Assembly (NCBI GenBank): GCA_037178625.1
Contig: CM074145.1
Location: forward strand, 930,001 to 994,000
DNA: 64,000 nt
Source: Skeletonema tropicum
Taxonomy: Eukaryota > Bacillariophyta > Thalassiosirophyceae > Thalassiosirales > Thalassiosiraceae
Direction of reading: 5' to 3'
Shown here: in pieces, positions 19,238 through 29,840 of the stretch
Layout of the letters: every line of letters begins with the position of its first letter
Position numbering within the stretch: the first letter of the stretch is position 1
Position numbers and translations under genes: made by a program
Notes under the pieces: generated by a model
Database searches by the model: none
What the model was told of the DNA's origin: nothing
What the model saw: only the letters and a program-made list of their open reading frames with translations

Positions 19238-19345
19238 AACAATGTCTATCCGTTCGGGGGTTGCACTCTTGAGATTGCACCCACTGTCATCATCATCAAT
19301 ATGTATGATCAAACGTTTCTATCTGCAAGCCTCTTCTCTTCCACT
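19238..19345 (-). pseudogene. Relic of a CDPK EF-hand region
   Basis: This stretch resembles 16012-16135 of the CDPK gene, in the same order and orientation (CCGTTCGGG.GT.GCACT, CCCACTGTCATCATCATC, GCCTCTTCTCTTCCACTC), but with indels that destroy the frame. With the hairpin module at 19485 it marks a degraded duplicate of the CDPK locus. Confidence 0.7.
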
Positions 19346-19484
19346 CTCCTAAGTATGCGCTTGAGCTAGTAGCTAGTTTGTGGCGTTGGCGAATGGCGAA
19401 TGGCTGACACATAAATAATGTACACTGACGATGATGACCGATGACTCTACTCATGTAAACGATTTCTCGTAAATTACTTTAAAT

Positions 19485-19523
19485 GCGAGAAAAGGCTGAA
19501 TTCAAAAAGGAGGGGTTTCTCGT
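19485..19523. repeat. Third ACGAGAAA hairpin module
   Basis: This 39-bp unit begins GCGAGAAAAGGCTGAATTC and ends GGTTTCTCGT. It differs from 17704-17742 at two positions. The rest of 18848-19766 holds only the CDPK relic and no gene. Confidence 0.7.
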
Positions 19524-19766
19524 TTCCTAATTTGTTCACAGATACGACTGGTTCGCCGCTTATTACTTTGCCATGCGTAGCAGATGCCAGTGCATGAACA
19601 AGCAACCACTCGTTGGTGCGTGAAATTGATACGATCAATAGTATGTTCGGTTTGCAGCCAGGAAAAGAGGGGGGCCTAAGGGAAATCATCTACAAGACAA
19701 CACTCTGAGCTCGACGAAATACATGAATATGATGAGGACATCATTAAACCTTCACCTTCACATCAT

Positions 19767-22700
19767 ATGCACAGCAGCAGCCGGCGGCTGAAGAGTCCAA
19801 TAAATCACTGCTGGCTGTCATTTCTGACTATCATCTGCTTCGAGCTCATTGTCCCATCCTTTGCCAGAAAACAGAATAACAACAATTTTGAAGGTGCCGT
19901 ACTCCAAAGACGAAAGATGCAAAACAGCAACACAATGACAATCCCACCATTTGCACTCGACTTTGGTCACATCATTACCGGCGTCACCGACAGCACTTTT
20001 CTACTCAACGGTGACCAGCAACGTAATATTGAAAACATAATTCAATCAGCGCTCAATGACTTTCTCACCGAGACACCCTCAGAGGCGATAACTTATACCA
20101 GCTCCTCCATCACAAGTGTCAAATACACCACCTCCACATTCCTCACTCAATCCACCGACCCGAAGCTCCAACAAACATTCTGTCTCACTGCTCAAGACTG
20201 TGACACTCAACGTCAAATACTCGGTGGTGCCAAATCGGTAGCGGGAGAAGATTATCCATTCAAAGGGTGTTTTCGACGGAAGTCTAATTCAGATGGTACT
20301 GTGTTGTTTGGTTTGGGGGGGAGTGTGGAGGAGATGATGGAAGTTGTGATGAATGATAACTTGGAACGGGTGTATTGTTATGAGAGAGTGGGCGGTGGGG
20401 GGGGAGGAGAGAATGAATTGATTCGAAGAAGACATCTTGATGACAATAATGTTGTTGTTGTTGTTGTTGAGGAAAATGATACCGATAATGAGATCGATAG
20501 TAGACGTCGTAGATTGTCGGTGCAATCTGCCAAATTCAATGTGATAGTGACCGGGGGACAGGTTGTTCATAATTCTGGTCAACGGCCGACAGAAAGTGAA
20601 CTACGTGAAAGTATTCTTGCTCAAATTGGAGCAAATGAAGGAAGTGTCCTGGCAGCCAAAGTGAGAGCATTGGCGTCATCGGATCCGATATTGGCCCCCC
20701 TCTTTGGCGATTTGGACACTGTATTAATTGCCGAGGAACAGCCTTCGTTTATTGCAGAGCCGATTATTGCAGAGAGAGTACAGTCTGAAAATGTCCAATC
20801 TGTGACGGGTTGTCCAAGAAATGATGATGTACCGACGAATGAATGTCTAGCCAAAGAACAAACTTCTGGGATGGCCGTCCATTGCTGCAGTGGAACGCTT
20901 GGCTCGGATCTCATATGTCAACGAAAGGGTTGTCGTGTCGTGGACAATTATGCTGATGCTGAGGCATTCTGCGCGAGTAGAGAAATGAGGCTGTGTTCTG
21001 CACCCGAAGTCAACAGTAATGCATGTTGTGACAAAGGCTGTGGATTCAATTTTAGATTGACGTGGACATCGAGTGTTTGTGATATGATAGATGATCCAAC
21101 GTTAGGATCTATTGAGACGGAGACGACGAGTCCAACTCCTCCTCCAACAACATCTCCTCCTACTAGGGGACCATCAGCATCACCGACAATGTCTCCGTCA
21201 TCTACTCCAACATCTTCTCCAACGCGGAAGCCATCAGCGCCTCCAATATCTTCTCCGACGAGGAAGCCATCAGCGTCTCCAATATCTTCTCCGACGAGGA
21301 AGCCATCAGCTCCGCCATCCAATTCACCAGTCACGATGCCAATCACATCTGCGCCTACACATGCTCCGTCCAACTCACCTATTGTGAGTGTGATCACAGC
21401 TACACCCACGATTCCTCCCACAGCTGCTGAAACAAGTCTATTTCCATCTGCTTCTGCGCAAGATGGCATCTCTTGTCCAGTTGGACAGTGTCGTGATGTC
21501 AGCGGTGAATGTGGAGGAGAATTCGCGTGTTTCATGGATCCATGTGATGCAATTCCGTGTAAAGAAGGTGAGGTGTGTACTCCAAATTACTGTGGTGGAT
21601 GTAACAGGATCTGTAGTGCACTTGGGGTCAATCCATCTCCTTCATCCCCCACACTAGCAAGTCCTGACACTCCCAGGCCGACGTATATGTTTGGGTTTCC
21701 AACGCCGCCTCCCATTATGTCTGAAGCTCCCTCGGCCACTCCAACTATGAGTCCAATGTGGCCAACTTACAGTCCAACTGCAGATGCAGATCCAATCATC
21801 AATGCCGTGCAATCAGGACCGGGCGGTGATGGATACGACGATAGGAATCTTGACTCCAACAACACAATGATCCTTGTCTTTGCCTCCGCTGGATCCCTTG
21901 TGATAGCACTGGCAATAGGTTTGGGATACTTCGCCATGAGAAAGCACAAGAATCATCGTCGGTTTGAGGACAAAGATCCATCCTCGCTAGAGACGACATT
22001 CAACCAAAGTGACTTTGGTGAAGAGGATATTGAAGACTACAACTACGATGAGAATGCAGAATGCTATCCAGCGTATCGTGTTGATGTAAAGTACGATGAT
22101 TCCAATGAAAAGAAATCGCACCGATTCGGGATTGGATCGACATTAGGAAGCTCGTCGGGGGGTAAGGTTGTTAAGAAGAAAGGAGATAAGGGTGGTAACA
22201 AGAAACCTGTCTTGAAGAAGGACCAACCACTTAGTTGCCAGGATGGTAATGGCATGAATACAGCTCCGATGGATGACATTGTGGATGATTTGGCTCTTGA
22301 TTTCCTTGCCGGGACGGGTAACAGCAAGAAGTCGAAGGATAAGAAGAGTGTCAGAGACTTCCGACCCAAGCTCTTGTCAGCAGTCTCAGCTTTTAAGCCT
22401 TTTCAGGGAGAAGAAACTGAAGATGATGCTACAGGTGTGTTTTCGAAAAGTACAGGACCTAACACCGCCCCTGACTTTCGACCAAAACTCATGGAAAGTT
22501 CGGTCGAATCTCTCCAAGGGGAAGACATTGATGTGTGCTTAGGAGAGTCGACTAATGCTGCTGACCCGAATAGAGTGAAAGATGCAGTTCATGCTTCTAA
22601 TCAAGATGCAGGTCAAGGGAACGCAGAAGTTACTGCATCATGCAATCCGCATCATCCTGACTCAGATGGTCACCTGATTCTAAGCGATATTTACGAAGCA

Positions 22701-23678
22701 GCCAAGAAAAGCAGATGCGAGAGACAAGGGAAGAGTCAGACTAGTGCTTTCCAAAAACGTAGTGCTTCTGCCCATAAATTGAACGACAAGGTGGCAAAAG
22801 ACCTAAGAGTTCACCGGGCAAAAATGAATAGCTTCTTGGACGAAGGTACCGGACCTAATACAGGACGGGGAGCCACCACGTCTTCGAAGATTTTGAATCC
22901 TCAATCGCTGCCACAAAGGGAGCGAATCTCGAGAATTGTTGAAGACGATGACTCTGATGTGCTGAAGGATTTTTCGTTTGCTCATCCATTAAATGACGAT
23001 GATTCAAAAGGGCCACATCAATCAAAGAAGAAGTTTGCAGTCCCACCTCGGTTCGCTAAGCGGAACAAAAATAACAAGAAAAGTCGTCATAGCGATGCTG
23101 AACCAGATCGACGATTCTTTACTTTTGATGGTGACGACGACGAAAGTGATGACAATGAAGACAGGTCACGCATACCCAACCTAGTCATGGCCGACGATAA
23201 ATCAGGCTTTGCATCCGCGGTTTCAAGTATTGGTCAATTAGACTGGCGAGGTCGTGAAAGGCGTGTACGTTTTGATAAACGGACGAAAAAACGCGAGCCA
23301 AGTGTCGATACAATCGATACAGACGACGCTGGGGCAAAACTGGTAGCATGTCAAAGTACTCTGCATAAGACGAAGAACATTGTAACGGAGACATTAGAAA
23401 GGAGTCTTCAATGCAAGGCGAGGGTGGTGTCACCAACGTCGGGAATTTACCACGATGAAGATGATGAAGATGATCAAGTCTCACGTCCCTGGGAGGGGAA
23501 ATGGGGTGGTCATAAAGGTAATCTACCTGTAGTTGAGGATTCAGGATATCAATCATCAAATTATGATCCTGATAGTGACTGGGATGTCGATGACAACGAT
23601 TTGACTGTTGACTATTCTACCGACGAGTCGTTCATGCCGTCTCCTCTGAAGGGAGTTGGCTTTGATTTAAGTAGATAG
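19767..23678 (+). CDS. Large type I membrane protein: Cys-rich domain, PT stalk, TM, long acidic tail
   Basis: The gene is intronless and encodes 1303 residues. A signal peptide (about 1-34) and an N-terminal extracellular region of about 310 residues come first, followed by a Cys-rich domain (about 350-440; HCCSGTLGS, FCASREMRLCSAPEV, ACCDKGCGFN, LTWTSSVC). Then come a Pro/Thr/Ser stalk with PTRKPSA-type repeats (about 450-545), a second compact Cys cluster (about 568-622; CPVGQC, CTPNYCGGCNRIC), another PT segment, and one membrane span (about 699-724) followed by RKHKNHRR. The cytoplasmic tail of about 575 residues is acidic/basic, low complexity and Ser-rich. The first Cys-rich domain is the same family as in the 14524 gene. 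The architecture suggests a cell-surface receptor or adhesin; ligand and function are unknown. Confidence 0.85.
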   Translation: MHSSSRRLKSPINHCWLSFLTIICFELIVPSFARKQNNNNFEGAVLQRRKMQNSNTMTIPPFALDFGHIITGVTDSTFLLNGDQQRNIENIIQSALNDFLTETPSEAITYTSSSITSVKYTTSTFLTQSTDPKLQQTFCLTAQDCDTQRQILGGAKSVAGEDYPFKGCFRRKSNSDGTVLFGLGGSVEEMMEVVMNDNLERVYCYERVGGGGGGENELIRRRHLDDNNVVVVVVEENDTDNEIDSRRRRLSVQSAKFNVIVTGGQVVHNSGQRPTESELRESILAQIGANEGSVLAAKVRALASSDPILAPLFGDLDTVLIAEEQPSFIAEPIIAERVQSENVQSVTGCPRNDDVPTNECLAKEQTSGMAVHCCSGTLGSDLICQRKGCRVVDNYADAEAFCASREMRLCSAPEVNSNACCDKGCGFNFRLTWTSSVCDMIDDPTLGSIETETTSPTPPPTTSPPTRGPSASPTMSPSSTPTSSPTRKPSAPPISSPTRKPSASPISSPTRKPSAPPSNSPVTMPITSAPTHAPSNSPIVSVITATPTIPPTAAETSLFPSASAQDGISCPVGQCRDVSGECGGEFACFMDPCDAIPCKEGEVCTPNYCGGCNRICSALGVNPSPSSPTLASPDTPRPTYMFGFPTPPPIMSEAPSATPTMSPMWPTYSPTADADPIINAVQSGPGGDGYDDRNLDSNNTMILVFASAGSLVIALAIGLGYFAMRKHKNHRRFEDKDPSSLETTFNQSDFGEEDIEDYNYDENAECYPAYRVDVKYDDSNEKKSHRFGIGSTLGSSSGGKVVKKKGDKGGNKKPVLKKDQPLSCQDGNGMNTAPMDDIVDDLALDFLAGTGNSKKSKDKKSVRDFRPKLLSAVSAFKPFQGEETEDDATGVFSKSTGPNTAPDFRPKLMESSVESLQGEDIDVCLGESTNAADPNRVKDAVHASNQDAGQGNAEVTASCNPHHPDSDGHLILSDIYEAAKKSRCERQGKSQTSAFQKRSASAHKLNDKVAKDLRVHRAKMNSFLDEGTGPNTGRGATTSSKILNPQSLPQRERISRIVEDDDSDVLKDFSFAHPLNDDDSKGPHQSKKKFAVPPRFAKRNKNNKKSRHSDAEPDRRFFTFDGDDDESDDNEDRSRIPNLVMADDKSGFASAVSSIGQLDWRGRERRVRFDKRTKKREPSVDTIDTDDAGAKLVACQSTLHKTKNIVTETLERSLQCKARVVSPTSGIYHDEDDEDDQVSRPWEGKWGGHKGNLPVVEDSGYQSSNYDPDSDWDVDDNDLTVDYSTDESFMPSPLKGVGFDLSR

Positions 23679-23776
23679 AGCTTTAAGAAAAGGAAGAAAG
23701 AATTATGTAGTAGCATTTGTTCGTTTCCCGCTAAGTATTGCTATCATCTTAGCGTCACAGAAATTATATTATTTTA

Positions 23777-24713
23777 CTAAAACAATTCAATTGTAAACTC
23801 AATGGGCTCATCCAACATTCTCATGCCTGACATATGAGCAGGCAATTCATACGATCTCTCAATCGCACTAATCGACTCCTCATCCAACTCACCCCAAACC
23901 GTATGCTGGTTCTCCCACCAATCCACAGGCTTGTCAAACGTGTTAATAAAAAAGTCCGGCCCCGATCCACCGCCCGCCCAACCCACCATACCCTTTTTTT
24001 CATGATAGGAAAGAAAGTGTCAGCTGCCGAGAATTTGAAGAATGCAAGATTCGTAGAAATAGATTATTACTTACGATAGTCATGATAGGCCCGTGGCATG
24101 CGCAATTGGGGTCATGTTCTGGGCAATGTAATTGTGGCGGCACCTCTTCTGGACATGGACCAAGCGAAACAGTGTTGCTGCGGATCGAATTTTGGTTTAA
24201 TACTCCTTGTAATAGCAAATTTTTTTCGGCTCTGTAGAATTTACATCGGCTGCATGCAACCCCATTACTATTAACATTGCCATCAGTTTTTGATGCTGCT
24301 CCTGCTGCTTCCACCACATCAATAACATATTGGATAGAAGACGGTCCCGCTAGATCAGGTCGAAAAGCAATGCGAATATCCCCGATTTGTGATGTACGAA
24401 TGAGTAATCCATTTGTATTCGTTGGATCCCTTTTTTCTTCATCTGTGATAATAATATCTGTAGATTTCTGCTGACGCCTCAACTGCGATTGCAACTGCTG
24501 TGCTGCCACCCCCTCATCATTCGATTGTCTTGCTTGCATCTCTAAATCGTTAATATTACTCCGAGCAAAGTAGAACAGCATCCCTCCCAGTGAGAAAGGG
24601 TTTAGCACTAATATCATTGCCGCTCCACAAAGTCGATTGAAGAGAGATTTTTTGCGACGAGCGCCAGAGCGCGATAATGGAGCAGAGATGTCGGGTGCAG
24701 ATGACTTTTTCAT
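23777..24713 (-). CDS. Membrane-anchored cyclophilin-like protein, 2 exons
   Basis: Exon 1 is 24075-24713 and exon 2 is 23777-23992 (intron GTAAGT..AAAG, phase 0), giving 284 residues. A basic N-terminus and one signal-anchor span (about 28-50) are followed by a luminal domain with IRIAFRPDLAGPSS, a Cys-rich CSRCKFYRAE and GPCPEEVPPQLHCPEHDPNC. The end reads GPIMTI-GMVGWAGGGSGPDFFINT, which resembles the cyclophilin-type peptidyl-prolyl isomerase core (GM..GG.GP.FFIN) as degenerate versions occur in diatoms. The typical catalytic arginine motif FHRI is not obvious, so isomerase activity is doubtful; FYRAEKNLLLQG may occupy its place. The convergent neighbour ends 98 bp away. Confidence 0.7.
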
Positions 24714-24784
24714 TGTTTCAAAGATAGCAAATGCTTAACCGGCGATAGTTGTTTGTTAATTTGTTGCATACTAAGGCAGGATGA

Positions 24785-25325
24785 AGATAAATAACAAAGG
24801 CCGTGCGCGTCGATTTTTTGGAACCGGAGCATTTCCCGCATTTTTTTTGTTAGTGAAATGCTCTAGCTTTGGGCCATGGTGGCCAAAATTAAGTTTCAGG
24901 GAAGTGGTTTATGCTTGTCCCGCGATACTATCCTTTAGGTGACTATTATGAGAGTATATATACTGAGAAGCAGGTGGTGAAGCCTTATATTTTCGTCGAG
25001 ATATGCATTTGAAGGTGCTCTCTAGCTTGGTACTAGCTTTGATGGCTGATGGCCTGCCAAATTTGTGCAGCAAAAAGCTACTAGACTCTCACATGCATTT
25101 CTCAGCGGAGCATTGGAATTATTTTACAGTCAACACATGTATAGAACCCTCATTATGGTCGACAAAAGGATGGTGCTACTGGAAAAGTATATTCGGCAAC
25201 TCCCCAAAATATAATTTTGGCCATTGTAGCCCAAAGCTAGAGCATTTCACTAACAAAACAAATTGAAAAAAGGCTCCGGTTCCAAAAAACGAAGATTTTG
25301 GCGCGGCGCACGGCCTTTATCTCCT
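24785..25325. mobile_element. Foldback/MITE-like element with ~115-bp inverted arms
   Basis: The left arm (about 24785-24905) and right arm (about 25200-25325) are imperfect reverse complements sharing AAAGGCCGTGCGC, TTTTTTGGAACCGGAGC and TGTTAGTGAAATGCTCTAGC. A unique spacer of about 300 bp carries only a short open frame (25003-25266) that runs into the arm and is unlikely to be a gene. No transposase is present. Confidence 0.75.
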
Positions 25326-25417
25326 TTTTGTAGAAAAGGTTTTCTCTGAGTCTGAACGAGACCGGACCGCTACTGGTAAGAGATGCCTGTCTTCTCCGAT
25401 AACTATGTCCACATAAA

Positions 25418-25635
25418 TTGCCCGCGGGAGTGTTAGCTCATGGTGCGGACAAATATCGTGGACGGGCAATTACTGAAACGGCATTTGTTAGTCCGTGATT
25501 CTCGTGTCCGGATATTTGAGCGGGCAAATACTGTGGACGGGCATATCCTAAAGCGGGCAAATACTGTAGACACACCTCCTATTTGATTTTCTATTGTTAT
25601 TACATATTGTGCGTGCGGCGGCGGGAACAAGCTTC
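25418..25635. repeat. GCGGGCAAATACTGTGGACG-type short repeats
   Basis: Several degenerate units (GGACGGGCAATTACTG, GCGGGCAAATACTGTGG, GACGGGCATATCC, GCGGGCAAATACTGTAG) occur within about 160 bp next to TTGCCCGCGGG. The inverted relative lies at 14190-14345. This is likely the terminal region of a dispersed element. Confidence 0.5.
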
Positions 25636-25696
25636 TTACTCCTAACGCTGTGAGTCACGAATATCCATAGTGAGTTTTTGGGGGTTATTTTGGCCG

Positions 25697-27406
25697 GTGA
25701 TGGACTCTTGAGTCCATCACCAAAATACTAGTGTTCACCGTATAAAATAAACAGAAGCAGTTACACCATGGGAACCCAAATAACTGATGGACACTAGTAA
25801 CCCCATCACAAAACCACCATGCCGCTATCAGAAGTACAACGCCATTAACACCAGCTACCTTACACCTACTGACCCACCAATATTGTCCCTAGACCCATTT
25901 TTAACGTAGAATCGAATGGTGCAGTCGGAAGGTCTCGATACTTAGCGTGTGGCGACGTATTTGGTCACTAAATGGAAATTCGTCATAATTCGAGCATACG
26001 TCAGAGGGTCAATGAGGGTCAATTAATCCGTGTTATCATGGATGCCATGGAGTAACACCCCAGCATATCCTTCATGTGACTATCATAAATGAATGCCGCA
26101 GGTAATTTGTGTGAGGTCATCCTTCGTAACTCCCATTATTGAGGTTCTGAACACCATTACGGCACCCATCAAGATGCTGCAAGCGACTTAAATGTCTTCA
26201 ATTAATATGATATCAAGGCTTACACGACAACATCTTATTATGAAATCCTACAAAGTTTATTTAATCTGCATGGGAGACTGTGGTTATGCTCATTTGAGGT
26301 AGTACATGCCAACAAAGTATCTCTGAAGATTTGAATTACAGAGTACGGCTGAAGAGGTCAACAGCATATTTATACTCTTTACAAAGTATTGTGGACAACA
26401 GCATATTATTGAGTCATCATTTATGTGTAGATGGTCAGTTATTGCATGGATATTGCCATCATCGAAACAAGTCGACAGATTGTGCGTGTTATTTGAAATT
26501 ATTCGAACTAAATAGCATCATGTATTTCAACAATAATGATTTGTTATTCGTAGTACCAAGATGCAGGACACCAAATTGTTGTTCCCCTTCGTTCTCATAG
26601 TATAATAACAAAGATTGTTGCCTGGTACAACGTCTCTCCCCATTTTATTGCGCCAGTAACCACCCAACAGAAGTTGTGGATAGCATTTTCATCTCTTTCA
26701 AATCAGGTAGATCCTCAAGGATTATTTCGTTGACATAGCTCATGGATAGTCCAACCTGGCGGCAAATCGAAGCTGGTTATTGTTTTGATCATTGAGGGTG
26801 GCAGTATCAGTAACAGTGTGGCGAAACACCTTTAAATATAATGATGACATCGTCTGCAGCGTCGTCCGAGTGCACTTTTTTCGGCCATAATAACGTATCA
26901 ACCGACACCGACGACCGCCCAATAATTCCGCCATGTTGCAAATACCTTCCTTACATATCATTAGACGATTTACTCCACGGCTTCCATTGATTTGTTGTGT
27001 TATCCGCCCCAACATTTAATGTGCATAAATAATATCTTGTTGCGATCGATGTCCTCATTTTTCGACACTACACGCTATATTTTGAATAATTCGCCACCTG
27101 CAACGCAGACCGGCGGCTCTAACGAAAGCTGATAACATGCGCTAACAGACTATCACCGGTTGCTGCAGTGGCTGGTCGCCCATGGGGTGTAGAAGTGCCA
27201 TGATGTAGGCCATAGGAGTGATTTGATATTATGTCAATGAGGGGCATGGGTTATTTACTACGCACCCGTTTACTAGACCCACTAGTGCCACCGCTCAATA
27301 ATTTAGTAAATCAAATGATTTGAAGGATATTGGAAGGATGTACACTAGTAGTTTTGGCGATTTTTAGCGTTGGACTCCTCCGAGCGATGGACTCCAGAGT
27401 CCATCA
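25697..27406. mobile_element. Degenerate ~1.7-kb DNA element, inverted homologue of the 30545 element interior
   Basis: Both ends carry a near-perfect palindrome built from GTGATGGACTC and its complement (25697-25720 and 27385-27406) plus CTAGTGT motifs. The interior (about 25800-27220) aligns in reverse complement with about 30760-32190, at roughly 70 percent by eye. A minus-strand open frame at 26740-27015 (GRITQQIN, GVNRLMICKEGICN, ELLGGRR) has a recognisable counterpart in the other copy, so the family once encoded this peptide. No known transposase motif was identified. Confidence 0.6.
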
Positions 27407-27637
27407 CTACTCACTATGGATATATGGGACTAGAGCCGCTCCGAGGACGGATAACTCTAGCCTTCTGAAGAAGCTTGGATATGTATTTACAATCGATCAC
27501 CCCATCCAACCCAACCTAACCCAACCCAAGCAAACAATGAGGATGACCTTATTTCGTGAGGCAATCCGATGAATAGCAAAACTTCGCATTACAGCACAAC
27601 TTTTCATCCCACCCCTGCGCAAACCAAGGCGAAAAAC

Positions 27638-29840
27638 TTATTTGGTCATGCACTTCGAATCATACCAAAACTTTGCATCACAGCACGCTTTTTTGGTAGA
27701 ATGAAAATCTTCCCACGACTGCGCAACTCCACCACAAGGCCACGCTCCATTACAGTCTTGAGCACATCCCCCACCACCGTTATATTTGGCGTACCACTGA
27801 CCAGTCCCTGCGTAATCAGTACCCATACATGTGTTCACGTCATAATTGAAATGTTTTTCACAGCATTCCTTAAGCGTTTTAGACAAATACCACTGTTGAT
27901 TTTTTAACATGTAGTTTGGCATCTTCATGTCATTCAGACAAGTATACGAATTAACGATGGACCAATCGGGATAGTATTCACCACTGACTGGTGGTATTGT
28001 CCCAGAACAGCCATAATAATCCCAGTGGTAGAACTTCTCGCAGCATTCTTTTCTCGTGTTGGAAAGGAAGTATTGAGCATACTGAAGCATGTAGTAGGGC
28101 TCGAAGCCTGTTTTTGACATATAAGAAGACAACATGTTGCGTGAGAACTCGCACATGATACAAACAAGCATGCACATCGTAGATATCGAGCAGTATCAGT
28201 AACACTTTTACTTTGCTTACCGTCATGAACACAGCCTACATTGGCACCCTCCCAATCAGGATAAAAGAGCATTACATTACAGTCGTCGTGGTCCGGAGGA
28301 TACCTACCCATGCAAATATCATAATTGAACCCACCAAAGAACTTTTGACAGCAAGAATCCAATGTACTAGATAACCACGATGTAGGATTTAATTCCATAT
28401 AGTCGGGTTCGCCGCCGTCACTCCTACAGGTTAGAGGTTGAAAGAATGTGTATTTGAGGACACATATACATTATTTAGGTGTGTTTCTGCACAGATGATT
28501 CAGGACTGTCAGGAAACGAAACTTACCTACACCCAAAAGCGCCTGGAGTCCAATCAGGATAGAATAGATTGACACCAGGAGGCTTTGAAGGTGACTCCGT
28601 TGGCATGGAGGAAGGAGAGCAAGATGGCGTGGCAGATGGTTCGGACGATGGTTCCGAAGAAGGCTCGGAAGAAGGCTCCTCAGACGGATTCGAAGACGGC
28701 TCTGAGGATGGAGATTCAGATGGTTCCGAGGAAGGCTCCTCAGACGGATCCGAAGACGGCTCTGAGGATGGAGATTCAGATGGTTCCGAGGAAGGCTCCT
28801 CAGACGGATCCGAAGACGGCTCTGAGGATGGAGATTCAGATGGTTCCGAGGAAGGCTCCTCAGACGGATCCGAAGACGGCTCTGAGGATGGAGATTCAGA
28901 TGGTTCCGAGGAAGGCTCCTCAGACGGATCCGAAGACGGCTCTGAGGAGGGAGATTCAGATGGCTCGGAAGAAGGTTGTGACGATGGCTCAGACGAAGGC
29001 TTGGAAGAGGGTTGCGAAGACGGCTCGGAAGAAGGTTGTGACGAAGGTTCCAATGATGGATTCGATGAGGGCTCCAAAGACAAAGAGGGCTGTTGTGACG
29101 GCATTTTGGTTGGTTCAGCAGTTGGCGCAGGCTCTTGAATCCACTGCTGCTGAGATTTACAATTACCAGTGCCATATTGTGTCTTTTGTACTTGAGGCAC
29201 CCCACCAACCACAACTCCAGTGTTACAACCACTTTTAACACCAAGATAAAAAGAAGATCCCTGTTCTTGGATCCTGCTTGAGTCGGTAGGGACCCATTGT
29301 TGATTCAAGGACGACGTATCACAATCTGCAACAGTGACAGTTCCAAAATCGCCACCACTAGTACTAGGGTTAGCTTGAAGACATTTGTTATTGTTGACAC
29401 TGCTGTGGATACGATTCGAGTTGTCAAAATACCAAGATTGAGAAGGGTTAGGGCTGCCATCACAAGTTTGAAGAGAGAGAGAAGTTCCATCCCAGTTGAT
29501 GCAAAGGTTTTGGTTTTGGTTATTCTTGAATCTCACAAGGGCTTGTAAGCGGCGGCTTACAAGGAATGTCGTATGATGCTCCTGGAATTATTGTGAAAAA
29601 TCAAAGAGTTTAGTGGAGATAGATGTGCAGAAACAAAAAATACAAAAGCTTGTTTTGTGCAAGGGAACCCTTTATGAAACAACTCCGATTTCAACATAGA
29701 GATCATCCTCTCACCTTTTCATTCGATCCCACTCCCGAATCCTTCAACTTCAACCCATCCCCCGTCGTTCCAGCAGCATCAGCTGAGCCAATGCGACTAG
29801 TGACAAAAGGTGCAAGTGTGAGAGCAGTAGCAAACTTCAT
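27638..29840 (-). CDS. Secreted protein: ricin-type lectin domain, PS-Glu repeats, four YPDW/CC modules (copy A)
   Basis: Four exons (29715-29840, 28527-29581, 28221-28423, 27638-28107; phases 0, 2 and 1 match) give 617 residues. Exon 1 encodes a signal peptide (MKFATALTLAPFVTS). Exon 2 has a beta-trefoil lectin domain with three QxW motifs (QSW, QQW, QQW), then about 150 residues of Pro-Ser-Glu/Asp repeats built from a 20-residue unit. The C-terminus has four modules of the pattern YPDW...GC...G..P.YM...TL..CC..FF..D.C.G, with introns placed at the same point in two of them. Secreted lectins with PS repeats fit carbohydrate binding in the diatom cell covering (inference). Copy B of this gene is frameshifted. 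Confidence 0.85.
28681..28980 (-). repeat. 60-bp tandem repeats encoding SEPSSDPSEEPS units
   Basis: Five 60-bp units lie in this array, three of them (28741-28920) identical. They encode a 20-residue Pro-Ser-Glu/Asp block. Copy B has one unit fewer. The reverse strand is open through the array, which is a by-product of codon composition. Confidence 0.9.

Noticed and set aside
25003..25266. 87-residue frame starting MHLKVLSSLVLALMADG
   Set aside because: Runs from the spacer into the right arm of the foldback element. The C-terminal third is arm sequence, so a gene is unlikely.
26331..26600. 89-residue plus-strand frame in the degenerate element
   Set aside because: Not preserved in the homologous inverted copy, unlike the 26740-27015 peptide.
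27500..27540. CCCAACCTAACCCAACCC, telomere-like tract (also at 38165)
   Set aside because: Only a few degenerate units, carried by both duplication copies within the 3' flank of the lectin gene; not a telomeric array.
27569..27907. Plus-strand 112-residue frame, duplicated at 38230-38568
   Set aside because: Lies antisense to the YPDW exons; its conservation is explained by the segmental duplication.
28681..28980. Regularly spaced identical 60-bp repeats, superficially CRISPR-like
   Set aside because: Units are contiguous with no spacers and encode in-frame PS repeats in a eukaryotic gene.
28569..29238. Two long plus-strand open frames (Asp/Gly/Ser-rich and Lys/Met-rich) across the lectin gene
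   Set aside because: They are antisense shadows of the 60-bp PS-repeat array. The minus strand has signal peptide, lectin motifs, matching introns and the YPDW modules. The same applies to 39226-39835.
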